Positions 45,053 to 54,531 of a stretch of DNA of 64,000 nucleotides are shown one piece after another. The first letter of the stretch is position 1. The number at the start of each line of letters is the position of its first letter. A program made the translations under genes and the position numbers. The stretch covers positions 380,314-444,313 of the forward strand of contig NZ_JACAOR010000002.1 in the NCBI RefSeq assembly GCF_013386115.1, read 5' to 3'. The notes below the pieces were generated by a model. It was not told the DNA's origin. It made no database searches and saw only the letters and a program-made list of their open reading frames with translations. Source of the stretch: Pseudomonas gingeri (GTDB lineage Bacteria; Pseudomonadota; Gammaproteobacteria; Pseudomonadales; Pseudomonadaceae).

Positions 45053-45506
45053 GTTTCACGTCATCCTTTTTCAACCAGAAATTCCGCCGAATACCGGCAA
45101 CGTTATCAGGCTGTGCGCCAACAGCGGCTGCCACCTGCATTTGATCGAACCCATCGGCTTTGAACTGGACGACAAGCGCCTGCGCCGGGCCGGTCTCGAC
45201 TATCACGAGTACGCCACGCTCAAGACCCACCCGGACCTCGCCAGTTGCCTGGAAAGCCTGGGCCATCCACGGTTGTTCGCCTTCACCACAAAGGGCTCGC
45301 GCTTGTTCCACGATGCCCGGTTCGCCGAGGGCGATGCCTTTCTCTTCGGCCCGGAAAGCCGTGGACTGCCGGCCGAGGTGCTGGACGCGCTGCCCGGCGA
45401 GCAACGCCTGCGCCTGCCGATGCGCGAAGGCTGCCGGAGCTTGAACCTGTCGAATACGGTAGCGGTGGCAGTCTACGAGGGCTGGCGCCAGCTGGGTTTC
45501 GCCTGA
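45051..45506 (+). CDS. trmL: tRNA (cytidine/uridine-34 2'-O)-methyltransferase TrmL
   Basis: A 151-residue SPOUT methyltransferase that 2'-O-methylates the wobble base of tRNA-Leu isoacceptors. MFHVILFQPEIPPNTGNVIRLC (split at 20), HLIEPIGFELDDKRLRRAGLDYHEYA, FGPESRGLP and the knot segment LRLPMREGCRSLNLSNTVAVAVYE are the family motifs. GGAG lies 6 nt before the ATG. It is divergent from, and overlaps at the start codon, the hypothetical gene to its left. Confidence 0.96.
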   Translation: MFHVILFQPEIPPNTGNVIRLCANSGCHLHLIEPIGFELDDKRLRRAGLDYHEYATLKTHPDLASCLESLGHPRLFAFTTKGSRLFHDARFAEGDAFLFGPESRGLPAEVLDALPGEQRLRLPMREGCRSLNLSNTVAVAVYEGWRQLGFA

Positions 45507-45508
45507 AT

Positions 45509-45538
45509 AAAAAAAGCGCCGGTGACGGCGCTTTTTTT
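45509..45538 (+). terminator. Intrinsic terminator of trmL
   Basis: AAAAAAAGCGCCG-GTGA-CGGCGCTTTTTTT: perfect stem with GTGA tetraloop, 2 nt after the stop codon. Its symmetry also suits transcripts arriving from the right. Confidence 0.95.
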
Positions 45539-45583
45539 ACAGGAGCCTGGAGCGTTTGCACACTCCATCAGAGCCTGGATGCC

Positions 45584-45660
45584 TCGTGGGAGCCGGGCTT
45601 GCCCGCGAAGCTCTTGGCGTTCTTGAGGGCCCCTTCGCTGGCAAGCCAGCTCCTACAGGT
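45584..45660. repeat. REP pair between trmL and secB
   Basis: Convergent REP units (CGTGGGAGCCGGGCTTGCCC and complement ending GCAAGCCAGCTCCTACAG) between two convergent genes. Confidence 0.88.
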
Positions 45661-45666
45661 TCAGCA

Positions 45667-46149
45667 TTACTGAACGGTCTGCGAACCTTCTTCCTGCAGG
45701 CGCTGCAGCTCTTGCGCGTACAGGGCATCGAAGTTCACCGGAGCCAGCATCAGCGCCGGGAACGAACCACGGGTCACCAGGCTGTCCAGGGTCTCGCGGG
45801 CGTACGGGAACAGGATGTTCGGGCAGAACGCGCCCAGGGTGTGGCTCATGGAAGCCGCGTCGAGGTTCTTGATCAGGAAGATGCCTGCCTGTTGAACTTC
45901 GGCGATAAACGCAACTTCTTCACCGTTCTTGACGGTAACCGACAGGGTCAGCACCACTTCGTGGAAGTCGCCTTCCAGGGCTTTCTGGCGGGTGTTGAGG
46001 TCCAGGCCGACGCTTGGCTCCCACTGCTGGCGGAAGATCGCCGGGCTTTTCGGAGCTTCGAAGGACAGGTCACGCACATAGATGCGCTGCAGGGAGAATT
46101 GCGGTTGGCTTTCTTCGTCGCCGGCAGCTGTGTTCTGTTGGTCAGTCAT
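45667..46149 (-). CDS. secB: Protein-export chaperone SecB
   Basis: A 160-residue tetrameric chaperone that holds precursor proteins unfolded and hands them to Sec[20 protein letters not shown] near the start, [20 protein letters not shown] [17 protein letters not shown], and [40 protein letters not shown] near the end (split only for description) are classical. It is third in a rhodanese-grxC-secB operon, the order found widely in gammaproteobacteria; gap to grxC is 41 nt. Confidence 0.97.
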   Translation of the reverse strand: MTDQQNTAAGDEESQPQFSLQRIYVRDLSFEAPKSPAIFRQQWEPSVGLDLNTRQKALEGDFHEVVLTLSVTVKNGEEVAFIAEVQQAGIFLIKNLDAASMSHTLGAFCPNILFPYARETLDSLVTRGSFPALMLAPVNFDALYAQELQRLQEEGSQTVQ

Positions 46150-46190
46150 CGCAGATCCTTCTTGATCTTCAGGTCTTTAGGGTTTCAGAG

Positions 46191-46445
46191 TCAGACGTTG
46201 AGCAGTGCGTCCAGTTTACCGGCGCGCTCGAGAGCGAACAGGTCGTCGCAACCACCGATGTGCTTGCTGCCGATCCAGATCTGCGGCACGGACGTACGCC
46301 CGGCCTTGTGAGCCATTTCAGCACGCACTTGCGGCTTGCCATCGACCTTGATCTCTTCGAAGGCAATCTGCTTGCTCGCCAGCAGGTGCTTGGCGCGCGA
46401 GCAGTACGGGCAATAATCGCTGGAGTAGACGACAACCTGGGTCAT
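46191..46445 (-). CDS. grxC: Glutaredoxin 3
   Basis: An 84-residue glutaredoxin with the dithiol active site Cys12-Pro-Tyr-Cys15, the cis-Pro TSVPQIWIG loop and the glutathione-binding GGCDDL. It reduces disulfides and glutathionylated proteins using glutathione. The start codon lies 1 nt after the rhodanese stop region, so the genes are coupled, and secB follows. Confidence 0.97.
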   Translation of the reverse strand: MTQVVVYSSDYCPYCSRAKHLLASKQIAFEEIKVDGKPQVRAEMAHKAGRTSVPQIWIGSKHIGGCDDLFALERAGKLDALLNV

Positions 46446-46446
46446 A

Positions 46447-46860
46447 TCACTTCACCAATGGCAGATTGTCGGCTTTCCAGCTGGAAATACCACCGGACAG
46501 CTTGGCCGCGGTGAAGCCGGACTTGAGCAGTTCGCGGGCGTGGGTCCCGGAGTGCTGGCCCTGGGCGTCGACCAGAATCAGGGTCTTGGCCTTGTGTTTT
46601 TCCAGTTCGCCGACACGAGCCATCAGCTTGTCCTGGGGAATGTTCAGCGCGCCGACGATGTGACCGGCAGCAAAATCCTTGCTCGGACGCAGGTCGATGA
46701 CCACGCCCTGGTCTTTGTTGACCAGCGCGGTCAGCTGGCCCGTGCTGAGGCTCGCGCCCCCACGGCTCATTTCATGAGCGATCAGCAATGCCAGCAGCAG
46801 CACGAAGGCACCGGCTAACAAATAGTGGCTAGAGGCAAATTCAATCAGGTGAGCAACCAT
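46447..46860 (-). CDS. Rhodanese-like membrane protein
   Basis: A 137-residue protein with an N-terminal membrane helix (YLLAGAFVLLLALLIAHEM) and a single rhodanese domain (VIDLRPSKDFAAGHIVGALNIPQDKL ... KTLILVDAQGQHSGTHARELLKSGF). The active-site position that normally holds Cys reads VDAQGQ, so there is no catalytic cysteine and sulfurtransferase activity is unlikely. It matches the YibN family, which sits next to grxC-secB and gpmI in enterics as well; a role connected with membrane protein insertion or export has been discussed for YibN. Confidence 0.9.
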   Translation of the reverse strand: MVAHLIEFASSHYLLAGAFVLLLALLIAHEMSRGGASLSTGQLTALVNKDQGVVIDLRPSKDFAAGHIVGALNIPQDKLMARVGELEKHKAKTLILVDAQGQHSGTHARELLKSGFTAAKLSGGISSWKADNLPLVK

Positions 46861-47008
46861 CAGGAGGTTCCAGGGCGTTAAAATGTCGGCCAGTATACAC
46901 AGCCGTCAAGGTGGGCCAAACCCCGCCCGGCGGTGACTGCGTTTGAACTTGGCTTTAAACTGCGACTCTTTTTTCCATGTCCTTTCAATCCAGCCGCGAG
47001 AGCCATCC

Positions 47009-48544
47009 ATGACTACCACGCCTAAACCTTTGGTCCTGATCATCCTGGATGGCTTCGGTCACAGTGAGAGCCATGACTACAATGCCGTCTATTCGGCCAG
47101 CAAGCCGGTACTCGACCGCCTCACCGCGACCATGCCCAACGGCCTGATCTCGGGCTCCGGCATGGATGTCGGCCTGCCGGACGGGCAGATGGGCAACTCG
47201 GAAGTCGGTCACATGAACCTCGGTGCTGGCCGGGTGGTGTACCAGGACTTCACCCGCGTCACCAAGGCCATCCGCGACGGCGAGTTCTTCGAAAACCCGA
47301 CCATCTGCGCCGCCGTGGACAAGGCCGTGGCCGCCGACAAGGCGGTACATATCCTTGGCCTGCTGTCCGACGGTGGCGTGCACAGCCACCAGGACCACCT
47401 GGTCGCCATGGCCGAGCTGGCATTCAAGCGCGGCGCGCAGAAGATCTACCTGCACGCCTTCCTCGACGGTCGCGACACCCCGCCGAAAAGCGCGCAGTCG
47501 TCCATCGAGCTGCTGGATGAAACCTTCCGCACCCTGGGCAAGGGCCGTATCGCCAGCCTGGTGGGGCGTTATTTCGCCATGGACCGCGACAACCGCTGGG
47601 ACCGCGTGGCCCAGGCCTACAACCTGATCGTCGACGGCCAGGCCGAATTCCAGGCCGCCACCGCCCAGGACGGCCTGCAGGCCGCCTACGAGCGCGGCGA
47701 AAGCGATGAATTCGTCAAGGCCACCAGCATCGGCGAAAAAGTCCGGGTCGAAGACGGCGACGCCGTGGTCTTCATGAACTTCCGCGCCGACCGCGCCCGC
47801 GAACTGACCCGCGTGTTCGTCGAAGACGACTTCAAGGACTTCGAGCGCGCCCGCCAGCCGAAACTGGCCGGCTTCATCATGCTGACCCAGTACGCCGCCA
47901 GCATTCCCGCACCGTCGGCCTTCGCCCCGGGCAGCCTGGAAAACGTGCTGGGCGACTACCTGGCGAAAAACGGCAAGACCCAGCTGCGTATCGCCGAGAC
48001 CGAAAAATACGCCCACGTGACCTTTTTCTTCTCCGGCGGTCGGGAAGAACCCTTCCCGGGCGAAGAACGCATCCTGATCCCGTCGCCAAAAGTCGCCACC
48101 TACGACCTGCAACCGGAGATGAGCGCCCCGGAAGTCACGGACAGGATCGTCGACGCCATCGAGCACCAGCGCTATGACGTGATCGTGGTCAACTACGCCA
48201 ACGGCGACATGGTCGGCCACAGCGGCGTGTTCGACGCGGCCGTCAAGGCCGTGGAATGCCTGGATTTGTGTGTAGGACGTATCGTCGAGGCCCTGGACAA
48301 GGTCGGCGGCGAAGCACTGATCACCGCCGACCATGGCAACGTCGAGCAGATGGAAGACGAATCCACCGGCCAGGCCCACACCGCCCACACCACCGAGCCG
48401 GTACCGTTCATTTACGTCGGCAAGCGCGAGCTGAAAGTCCGTGAAGGTGGGGTATTGGCCGACGTCGCACCGACCATGCTCAAGCTTCTGGGCCTGAAGC
48501 AGCCAGAAGAGATGACCGGCACATCGATCCTGACGGACCGCTAA
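47009..48544 (+). CDS. gpmI: Phosphoglycerate mutase, 2,3-BPG-independent
   Basis: A 511-residue Mn-dependent enzyme that interconverts 3- and 2-phosphoglycerate. The phosphatase-fold metal site starts at [13 protein letters not shown] (Asp14), and the catalytic Ser64 lies in [13 protein letters not shown]. Later metal ligands are in [12 protein letters not shown] and [12 protein letters not shown] chose ATG 47009 ([10 protein letters not shown]). It is divergent from the rhodanese gene and heads a plus-strand run with envC, ctpA and yibQ. Confidence 0.97.
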   Translation: MTTTPKPLVLIILDGFGHSESHDYNAVYSASKPVLDRLTATMPNGLISGSGMDVGLPDGQMGNSEVGHMNLGAGRVVYQDFTRVTKAIRDGEFFENPTICAAVDKAVAADKAVHILGLLSDGGVHSHQDHLVAMAELAFKRGAQKIYLHAFLDGRDTPPKSAQSSIELLDETFRTLGKGRIASLVGRYFAMDRDNRWDRVAQAYNLIVDGQAEFQAATAQDGLQAAYERGESDEFVKATSIGEKVRVEDGDAVVFMNFRADRARELTRVFVEDDFKDFERARQPKLAGFIMLTQYAASIPAPSAFAPGSLENVLGDYLAKNGKTQLRIAETEKYAHVTFFFSGGREEPFPGEERILIPSPKVATYDLQPEMSAPEVTDRIVDAIEHQRYDVIVVNYANGDMVGHSGVFDAAVKAVECLDLCVGRIVEALDKVGGEALITADHGNVEQMEDESTGQAHTAHTTEPVPFIYVGKRELKVREGGVLADVAPTMLKLLGLKQPEEMTGTSILTDR

Positions 48545-48556
48545 AAGCCAAAAATC

Positions 48557-48587
48557 AGGCCGACAGCGGGTTGTCGGCCTACCTCTT
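48557..48587 (+). terminator. Probable terminator of gpmI
   Basis: Stem AGGCCGACA / TGTCGGCCT with loop GCGGGT, followed by the pyrimidine stretch ACCTCTTT, 13 nt after the stop. The T-run is short, so read-through into envC is possible. Confidence 0.65.
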
Positions 48588-48683
48588 TATCGGAAACGCC
48601 TGAAAGCAACCGCTTTTGGACGTTTTTTTTGCAGCGCGTGGCGGGCATACTAGGCCGTCCCGTTCCCAGGTGTCGCCCGCCCC

Positions 48684-49979
48684 ATGCTTCGCGCCCTTAT
48701 CGCCCTAGCTCTGATCTGCCTGCTCCAACCGGCCTTTGCCGACGAGCGCGCGCAAACCCAACAACAGTTGGACGCTACGCGTCAGGACATTGCCGAACTG
48801 AAGAAGCTGTTGGGCAAGCTGCAGGAAGAAAAGTCCGGCGTGCAGAAAGACCTGCGCGGCACCGAAACCGAGATGGGCAAGCTGGAGAAGCAGGTCGAAA
48901 CCCTGCAGAAAGAGCTGAAAAAGAGCGAAAGCGAACTGCAGCGGCTCGATGGAGAGAAAAAAAAACTCCAGAGCGCGCGCACTGAACAACAGCGACTGAT
49001 CGCCATCCAGGCCCGCGCCGCCTACCAGAGCGGTCGCCAGGAATACCTCAAGCTGCTGCTCAACCAGCAGAACCCGGAAAAATTCGCCCGCACCCTCACC
49101 TATTACGACTATCTGAGCCAGGCCCGCCTGGAACAGCTGAAGAACTTCAACGAAACCCTGCGCCAGCTGGCCAATGTCGAAAACGACATCAATCTGCAGC
49201 AAGCCCAGTTGCTGGTGCAGAAAAGCAGCCTCGACAGCCAGCGCGACGAACTGGACAAGGTCCGCAAGGAACGCCAGGCCGCCCTCGCCAAGCTCAACGA
49301 AGACGTGAAGGCCCGCGACCAGAAGCTCGCCGCCCGCGAACAGGACCAGGCCGATCTGTCGAAAGTCCTGAAAACCATCGAAGAAACCCTGGCACGCCAG
49401 GCCCGCGAGGCGGAAGAGGCGCGCCAGAAAGCGCTGCTCGCCCAGCAGGAAGCGGAAAAAAAGCGCCAGCGTGAGGCCGAGGCCCTGGCCAGCAAAGGCG
49501 ATGACAGCCCGCGCAAACCGCCCAGATCCGCGCCCGGCCCCCTGGTTTCCAGCGCAGGAGAATCCTTCGGCGGCCCTTTTGCTTCAGCGCGCGGCAAACT
49601 TCCATGGCCAGTTGATGGTCGATTGCTTGCGCGCTTCGGAGAAACCCGTGGTGATGACGCCCGGACCAAGTGGGACGGCGTGATGATCAGCGCCGCCGCC
49701 GGCAGCCAGGTGCACGCCGTGCACGGCGGTCGCGTGGTGTTCGCCGACTGGTTGCGGGGGGCCGGCCTGCTGGTGATTCTCGATCACGGCAATGGCTACC
49801 TGAGTTTGTACGGCCACAACCAGACGCTGCTCAAATCAGCGGGCGATGTGGTAAAAGCCGGTGAGTCGATCTCTACTGTAGGCAACAGTGGCGGTCAGGA
49901 CGCACCAGCGTTGTATTTCGCTATACGTCAGCAGGGTCACCCGAGTGATCCAGCACAATGGTGTCGCGCGCAAGGATAG
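48684..49979 (+). CDS. envC: Murein hydrolase activator EnvC
   Basis: A 431-residue periplasmic protein: signal peptide (RALIALALICLLQPAFADE), a long coiled coil from about 25 to 265 rich in Glu, Lys and Gln, a basic linker, and a C-terminal LytM (M23) domain from about 310. The LytM zinc site is broken (DARTKWDGV where HxxxD is expected, YGHNQT and LYFAIR where HxH is expected), as in EnvC, which activates amidases at the division site instead of cutting murein itself. It precedes ctpA by 31 nt. Confidence 0.94.
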   Translation: MLRALIALALICLLQPAFADERAQTQQQLDATRQDIAELKKLLGKLQEEKSGVQKDLRGTETEMGKLEKQVETLQKELKKSESELQRLDGEKKKLQSARTEQQRLIAIQARAAYQSGRQEYLKLLLNQQNPEKFARTLTYYDYLSQARLEQLKNFNETLRQLANVENDINLQQAQLLVQKSSLDSQRDELDKVRKERQAALAKLNEDVKARDQKLAAREQDQADLSKVLKTIEETLARQAREAEEARQKALLAQQEAEKKRQREAEALASKGDDSPRKPPRSAPGPLVSSAGESFGGPFASARGKLPWPVDGRLLARFGETRGDDARTKWDGVMISAAAGSQVHAVHGGRVVFADWLRGAGLLVILDHGNGYLSLYGHNQTLLKSAGDVVKAGESISTVGNSGGQDAPALYFAIRQQGHPSDPAQWCRAQG

Positions 49980-50010
49980 GCGCCGTACCTTATTTAGGAG
50001 TTCGTTCGAC

Positions 50011-51333
50011 ATGCTGCATTTGTCCCGCCTCACCTCGCTGGCCCTGACGATCGCCCTTGTGATCGGCGCGCCCCACGCGTTCGCTGCGCAACCTGCCCAG
50101 CCCGCACCGGCGGCCGCTCCTGCCGTCACCGCCAAGGCTCCGCTGCCGCTCGACGAGCTGCGCACCTTCGCCGAGGTCATGGACCGGATCAAAGCCGCCT
50201 ATGTCGAACCCGTGGACGACAAGACCCTGCTGGAGAATGCCATCAAGGGCATGCTCAGCAACCTCGACCCGCACTCCGCCTACCTGGGGCCGGAAGATTT
50301 CGCCCAGTTGCAGGAAGACACCAGCGGCGAGTTCGGCGGCCTGGGCATCGAAGTCGGTGCCGGCGAGGAAGGTATCGTCAAGGTCGTCTCGCCGATCGAT
50401 GACACACCGGCATCCAAGGCCGGCATCGAAGCCGGCGACCTGATCGTCAAGATCAACGGCCAGCCGACCCGCGGCCAGACCATGACCGAAGCCGTCGACA
50501 AGATGCGCGGCAAGGTCGGGCAGAAGATCACCCTGACCCTCGTACGCAACGGCGGCGCGCCGTTCGACGTGACCCTGACCCGGGCGATCATCCGCACCAA
50601 GAGCGTGCGCAGCCAGTTGCTGGAAAACGGCTACGGCTATATCCGCATCACCCAGTTCCAGGTCAAGACCGGCGAAGAGGTCTCCAAGGCCCTCGCGGCC
50701 CTGCGCAAGGAAAACGGCAAGAAGCTCAACGGCATCGTCCTCGACCTGCGCAACAACCCGGGCGGCGTGCTGCAGGCGGCGGTGGAAGTGGTCGACCACT
50801 TCATCACCAAGGGCCTGATCGTCTACACCAAGGGCCGCATCGCCAACTCCGAGCTGCGCTTCTCGGCCACCGGCCACGACGAGAGCGAAGGCGTGCCGAT
50901 GGTGACGCTGATCAACGGCGGCAGCGCCTCGGCATCGGAAATCGTCGCCGGCGCCCTGCAGGACCAGAAACGTGCCGTGCTGATGGGCACCACCAGTTTC
51001 GGCAAGGGCTCGGTGCAGACCGTGCTGCCGCTGAGCAATGATCGCGCGCTGAAGATCACCACGGCGCTGTACTTCACGCCGAACGGCCGCTCGATCCAGG
51101 CCCAGGGCATCGTTCCGGACATCGAAGTGCGCCAGGCCAAGGTCACCGGCGCCCAGGATGACGAAACCTTCAAGGAAGCCGATCTGCAGGGCCACCTGGG
51201 CAATGGCAACGGCGGCGCCGACAAGCCGAGCGTCAAGCCGGTCAAGGGCAAGGCGCGCCTGCAGGACGACGACTACCAACTGGGGCAGGCCCTGAGCCTG
51301 CTCAAGGGCCTGAGCGTCACGCGCGGCAATTGA
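50011..51333 (+). CDS. ctpA: Carboxy-terminal processing protease CtpA (S41)
   Basis: A 440-residue periplasmic protease. Signal peptide (RLTSLALTIALVIGAPHAFA), an N-terminal dimerisation region, a PDZ domain (about 110-180: GLGIEVGAGEEGIVKVVSPIDDTPA...), and the S41 core with catalytic Ser307 (GGSASASE), Lys332 (FGKGS) and Gln336. In P. aeruginosa CtpA works with the lipoprotein LbcA to degrade murein cross-link hydrolases. AGGAG lies about 10 nt before the ATG. It sits between envC and yibQ, all envelope genes. Confidence 0.95.
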   Translation: MLHLSRLTSLALTIALVIGAPHAFAAQPAQPAPAAAPAVTAKAPLPLDELRTFAEVMDRIKAAYVEPVDDKTLLENAIKGMLSNLDPHSAYLGPEDFAQLQEDTSGEFGGLGIEVGAGEEGIVKVVSPIDDTPASKAGIEAGDLIVKINGQPTRGQTMTEAVDKMRGKVGQKITLTLVRNGGAPFDVTLTRAIIRTKSVRSQLLENGYGYIRITQFQVKTGEEVSKALAALRKENGKKLNGIVLDLRNNPGGVLQAAVEVVDHFITKGLIVYTKGRIANSELRFSATGHDESEGVPMVTLINGGSASASEIVAGALQDQKRAVLMGTTSFGKGSVQTVLPLSNDRALKITTALYFTPNGRSIQAQGIVPDIEVRQAKVTGAQDDETFKEADLQGHLGNGNGGADKPSVKPVKGKARLQDDDYQLGQALSLLKGLSVTRGN

Positions 51334-51334
51334 G

Positions 51335-52126
51335 ATGCCGCGCTGGTCACTGCTTGCTCTGTTCGGATGGCTGTTCGCCTGCCTGGTCGGCGTTGCCCAC
51401 GCAACGCCGGTCGACTCGCCCAAGCCGCCGAAAGCCTATCTCACGCTGATCATCGACGACCTGGGGCAGAACCTGCCCCGGGACCGTCGTGTGCTCGCCC
51501 TGCCCGGCCCGGCCACGCCATCGATCATGCCCGACACCCCGCACGCCGCCGAGTTTGCCCGCGAGGCGCACAAGGCCGGCAAGATCGTCATGCTGCACAT
51601 GCCCATGGACCCGGCCACCGGCCCCTTCGCCTGGCATCCCGAACTGCCCCTGGACGAGCTGCAGAAGCGCCTCGCCGCGGCGTTCAAGGCGGTGCCCTAT
51701 ACCAGTGGCGTGAACAACCACGAAGGCAGCCGCATGACCGCCGAACCGGTGGCCATGGCCTGGCTGATGGGCGAACTGCAACGACGCAACAAGTTCTTTG
51801 TCGACAGCCGCACCAGCGCCCGAACCGTCGCCGCCTCCGAAGCACAGAAGATCGGCCTGGCGAGCGTCTCGCGGGACGTGTTCCTCGATAACGAGCGCAC
51901 CGAGCCGGCCATCACCGCCCAGCTGGAAACGGCGATCAGGCTGGCACGCAAGCAGGGCACGGTCGTGGTCATCGGCCACCCGTACCCGCAGACCCTGGCG
52001 GTCCTGGAACGCGAACTGCCGCGGCTCAAGGAACAGGGCATCGAGTGGATCGATATCAGGTCGATGATCGCCCTGCGCGGCAACCAGGCGACCGAAGCCC
52101 ATGGCAAGCAGGGCGTGTACCACTGA
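51335..52126 (+). CDS. yibQ: Divergent polysaccharide deacetylase family protein (YibQ)
   Basis: A 263-residue secreted protein with a signal peptide (SLLALFGWLFACLVGVAHATP) and the 'divergent polysaccharide deacetylase' fold: LTLIIDDLGQNL, SIMPDTPHAAEFAREAHKAGK, MLHMPMDPA, GVNNHEGSRMT, FFVDSRTSA and VVIGHPYPQTL. These put Asp and His residues where NodB-type enzymes bind metal. The substrate is not established. The ATG lies 1 nt after the ctpA stop, so the two are coupled. Confidence 0.92.
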   Translation: MPRWSLLALFGWLFACLVGVAHATPVDSPKPPKAYLTLIIDDLGQNLPRDRRVLALPGPATPSIMPDTPHAAEFAREAHKAGKIVMLHMPMDPATGPFAWHPELPLDELQKRLAAAFKAVPYTSGVNNHEGSRMTAEPVAMAWLMGELQRRNKFFVDSRTSARTVAASEAQKIGLASVSRDVFLDNERTEPAITAQLETAIRLARKQGTVVVIGHPYPQTLAVLERELPRLKEQGIEWIDIRSMIALRGNQATEAHGKQGVYH

Positions 52127-52143
52127 TCCCCGGCTGAACGCCC

Positions 52144-52899
52144 CTACAGGTAGCGAGCGAAGATCAGATCCACGCCACCTTCGCGGCGCAGTTGGTCGAG
52201 GGCGGCCTGCAAGCGGGCGACGACGGTATCGGGGACGTCCTTGTTGAGGGCCAGGTAGAGCGACGCGCTGTTGAAGCGCAGGACCGTCTTGAGCCCGGAA
52301 ACCCCCTCCTGCCGCGCCAGGTAGCGCCCGGCGGGATCGCCCGAGGCCCACAGGTCGATCTGGCCGTCCATCAGTTTCCTCGCGTTATCCTGGTCACGCA
52401 GGGCGATCACCGGGTTGAAGCCGTGCTGCTCCAGGTACTCGGCGATGGCGTCGCCCTTGTAGGCGCCGATCCTGTAGCGGTGAGCCTGCTCGACACCCGC
52501 CAGGGCGATCTTGCTGTCACCCTTGGCCAGCATCACCCAATCGTCCGGACCGATGGGACCGACCCACTTGAACAGCGTCTCGCGCTCGGGCAGGCGGGCC
52601 ATGACGAATACGCCATAGCCGGGCTTTTCCAGGGCAAGCTTGTAGATCCGCTCCCAGGGGAAGCGCAGGGTCAGGCTGTAGGGGATGCCGGCACGCTTGA
52701 AGGTTTCGCGCACGATATCGGCGGCGATGCCTTCGATATTCTCGTCCTGGGCGAAGTTCTTGCCGTTTTTCGCCATGTTGTAGGGCGGGAAGTTTTCCGT
52801 CAGCAGGACAATCCCGCCATCGGCGGTGTCCGCGGCGACTGCCGCGCCCGAGAACAGCCCGATCAGGCAGGAAAGCGCGAGGAAAAAGCGTTTAGACAT
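52144..52899 (-). CDS. Periplasmic solute-binding protein, amino-acid type
   Basis: A 251-residue secreted protein (signal KRFFLALSCLIGLFSGAAVAAD) with the fold of bacterial solute-binding family 3. ENFPPYNMAKNGKNFAQDENIEGIAADIVRETFKRAG (described in parts) is the ligand-entry region; later segments are YGVFVMARLPERETLFKWVGPI and RIGAYKGDAIAEYL. No permease or ATPase gene is adjacent, so it is a stand-alone receptor or works with a distant transporter. Ligand unknown. Confidence 0.88.
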   Translation of the reverse strand: MSKRFFLALSCLIGLFSGAAVAADTADGGIVLLTENFPPYNMAKNGKNFAQDENIEGIAADIVRETFKRAGIPYSLTLRFPWERIYKLALEKPGYGVFVMARLPERETLFKWVGPIGPDDWVMLAKGDSKIALAGVEQAHRYRIGAYKGDAIAEYLEQHGFNPVIALRDQDNARKLMDGQIDLWASGDPAGRYLARQEGVSGLKTVLRFNSASLYLALNKDVPDTVVARLQAALDQLRREGGVDLIFARYL

Positions 52900-52917
52900 A
52901 GTGGGTAACCGGAATCC

Positions 52918-52950
52918 ATGGCGGCCTCAAGAGTGACTTGGGGCCGCCAT
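52918..52950. other. Strong hairpin between hisF and the solute-binding gene
   Basis: ATGGCGGCCTCAAG and CTTGGGGCCGCCAT form a 14-bp stem (one wobble pair) with a 5-nt loop, 22 nt beyond the hisF stop. Neither strand shows a T-run after it, so it may stabilise the his mRNA 3' end or help Rho-dependent termination. Confidence 0.6.
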
Positions 52951-52972
52951 GCTGTCCAGCGGTCTGTTGGGC

Positions 52973-53743
52973 TCAGCGCACCACGATACCGCGCGCGGCC
53001 ATGTAGGCCTTGGCTTCCGGCACGGTGTACTCGCCGAAGTGGAAGATGCTCGCCGCGAGCACGGCGCTGGCATGGCCTTCGAGGATCCCGTCGGCCAGGT
53101 GCTGGAGATTGCCGACGCCGCCGGAGGCGATCACCGGAATGCCCAGGGCATCGCTGATGGCGCGGGTGACGCCGAGGTCGAAACCGTTCTTCATACCGTC
53201 CTGGTCCATGCTGGTCAGCAGGATCTCGCCAGCCCCCAGGCCTTCCATCTTCTTCGCCCACTCCACCGCATCCAGCCCGGTAGGCTTGCGGCCGCCGTGG
53301 GTGAAGATTTCCCAGCGCGGGGTTTCGCCCGGCAGCGAAACCTTCTTCGCATCGATGGCAACCACGATGCACTGCGAACCGAAGTGCTGCGCCGCTTCGC
53401 CGACGAACTCGGGATTGAACACCGCCGCGGTGTTGATCGAGACCTTGTCGGCACCGGCATTGAGCAGGTTGCGGATGTCCTGCACGGTGCGCACGCCACC
53501 GCCCACGGTCAACGGGATGAAGACCTGGCTGGCCATGCGCTCGACGGTATGCAGCGTGGTGTCACGGCCATCGACGCTGGCGGTGATATCGAGAAAGGTG
53601 ATCTCGTCGGCACCCTGCTCATCGTAGCGCCGGGCGATTTCCACCGGATCGCCGGCATCGCGGATATTCTCGAACTTGACGCCCTTGACCACGCGACCGT
53701 TGTCGACGTCCAGGCAAGGGATGATGCGTTTGGCCAGCGCCAT
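52973..53743 (-). CDS. hisF: Imidazole glycerol phosphate synthase, cyclase subunit
   Basis: A 256-residue (beta/alpha)8 barrel that uses ammonia from HisH to turn PRFAR into imidazole glycerol phosphate and [22 protein letters not shown] carries catalytic Asp12; the second catalytic Asp lies in [11 protein letters not shown]. Phosphate-binding glycine loops GGGVRT and ASGGVG are intact. It follows hisA by 9 nt. Confidence 0.98.
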   Translation of the reverse strand: MALAKRIIPCLDVDNGRVVKGVKFENIRDAGDPVEIARRYDEQGADEITFLDITASVDGRDTTLHTVERMASQVFIPLTVGGGVRTVQDIRNLLNAGADKVSINTAAVFNPEFVGEAAQHFGSQCIVVAIDAKKVSLPGETPRWEIFTHGGRKPTGLDAVEWAKKMEGLGAGEILLTSMDQDGMKNGFDLGVTRAISDALGIPVIASGGVGNLQHLADGILEGHASAVLAASIFHFGEYTVPEAKAYMAARGIVVR

Positions 53744-53752
53744 GGTCAGTCC

Positions 53753-54490
53753 TCAGCCTGTGTACGAATCGCAGAAGGCTTGCGCCTCGGCGACGTCGAG
53801 AGTGCCTTCGTAGATCGCCCGGCCAGTGATTGCGCCGATGATGCCCGGCGCCTTGGCGTCGAGCAGCGACTTGATGTCACCCAGGTTGTGGATGCCGCCG
53901 GAAGCGATCACCGGAATCTTCGTCGCCGCGGCCAGGGCGGCGGTGAAAGGCACGTTGCAGCCCTGCATCATGCCGTCCTTGGCGATGTCGGTATAAACGA
54001 TCGAGGACACGCCGTCGGCTTCAAACTGCCTGGCCAGGTCGATGACCTGCACGGTGCTGATTTCAGCCCAGCCATCGGTGGCGACGAACCCGTCCTTGGC
54101 ATCCAGACCGACGATGATCTTGCCCGGGAACGCGCGGCAGGCTTCAGCGACGAACGCCGGATCTTTCACGGCTTTGGTGCCGATGATCACATAGCTCACG
54201 CCCGCCTTGACGTAGTGCTCGATGGTTTCCAGCGAACGGATGCCGCCGCCGATCTGGATCGGCAGGTTCGGGTAGCGCCTGGCGATCGCGGTGACCACTT
54301 CGCCGTTGACCGGCTGGCCTTCGAAGGCGCCATTGAGGTCGACCAGATGCAGACGGCGGCAGCCGCCCTCTACCCACTTGGCAGCCATGCTCACCGGGTC
54401 TTCGGAGAACACCGTGGAATCTTCCATGCGGCCCTGGCGCAGACGTACGCAGGCACCGTCTTTGAGATCGATAGCGGGAATAATCAGCAT
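53753..54490 (-). CDS. hisA: ProFAR isomerase
   Basis: A 245-residue (beta/alpha)8 barrel, a duplicate relative of HisF, that opens the ribose of ProFAR to [21 protein letters not shown] contains catalytic Asp8, and [17 protein letters not shown] the second catalytic Asp. The half-barrel glycine motifs QIGGGIRS and ASGGIHN bind the two phosphates. It lies between the DUF2164 gene (41-nt gap) and hisF. Confidence 0.98.
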   Translation of the reverse strand: MLIIPAIDLKDGACVRLRQGRMEDSTVFSEDPVSMAAKWVEGGCRRLHLVDLNGAFEGQPVNGEVVTAIARRYPNLPIQIGGGIRSLETIEHYVKAGVSYVIIGTKAVKDPAFVAEACRAFPGKIIVGLDAKDGFVATDGWAEISTVQVIDLARQFEADGVSSIVYTDIAKDGMMQGCNVPFTAALAAATKIPVIASGGIHNLGDIKSLLDAKAPGIIGAITGRAIYEGTLDVAEAQAFCDSYTG

Positions 54491-54531
54491 CTGGCAAACC
54501 TTAAAGTCGTTTTTTCAGCTTCACTCGGAAA

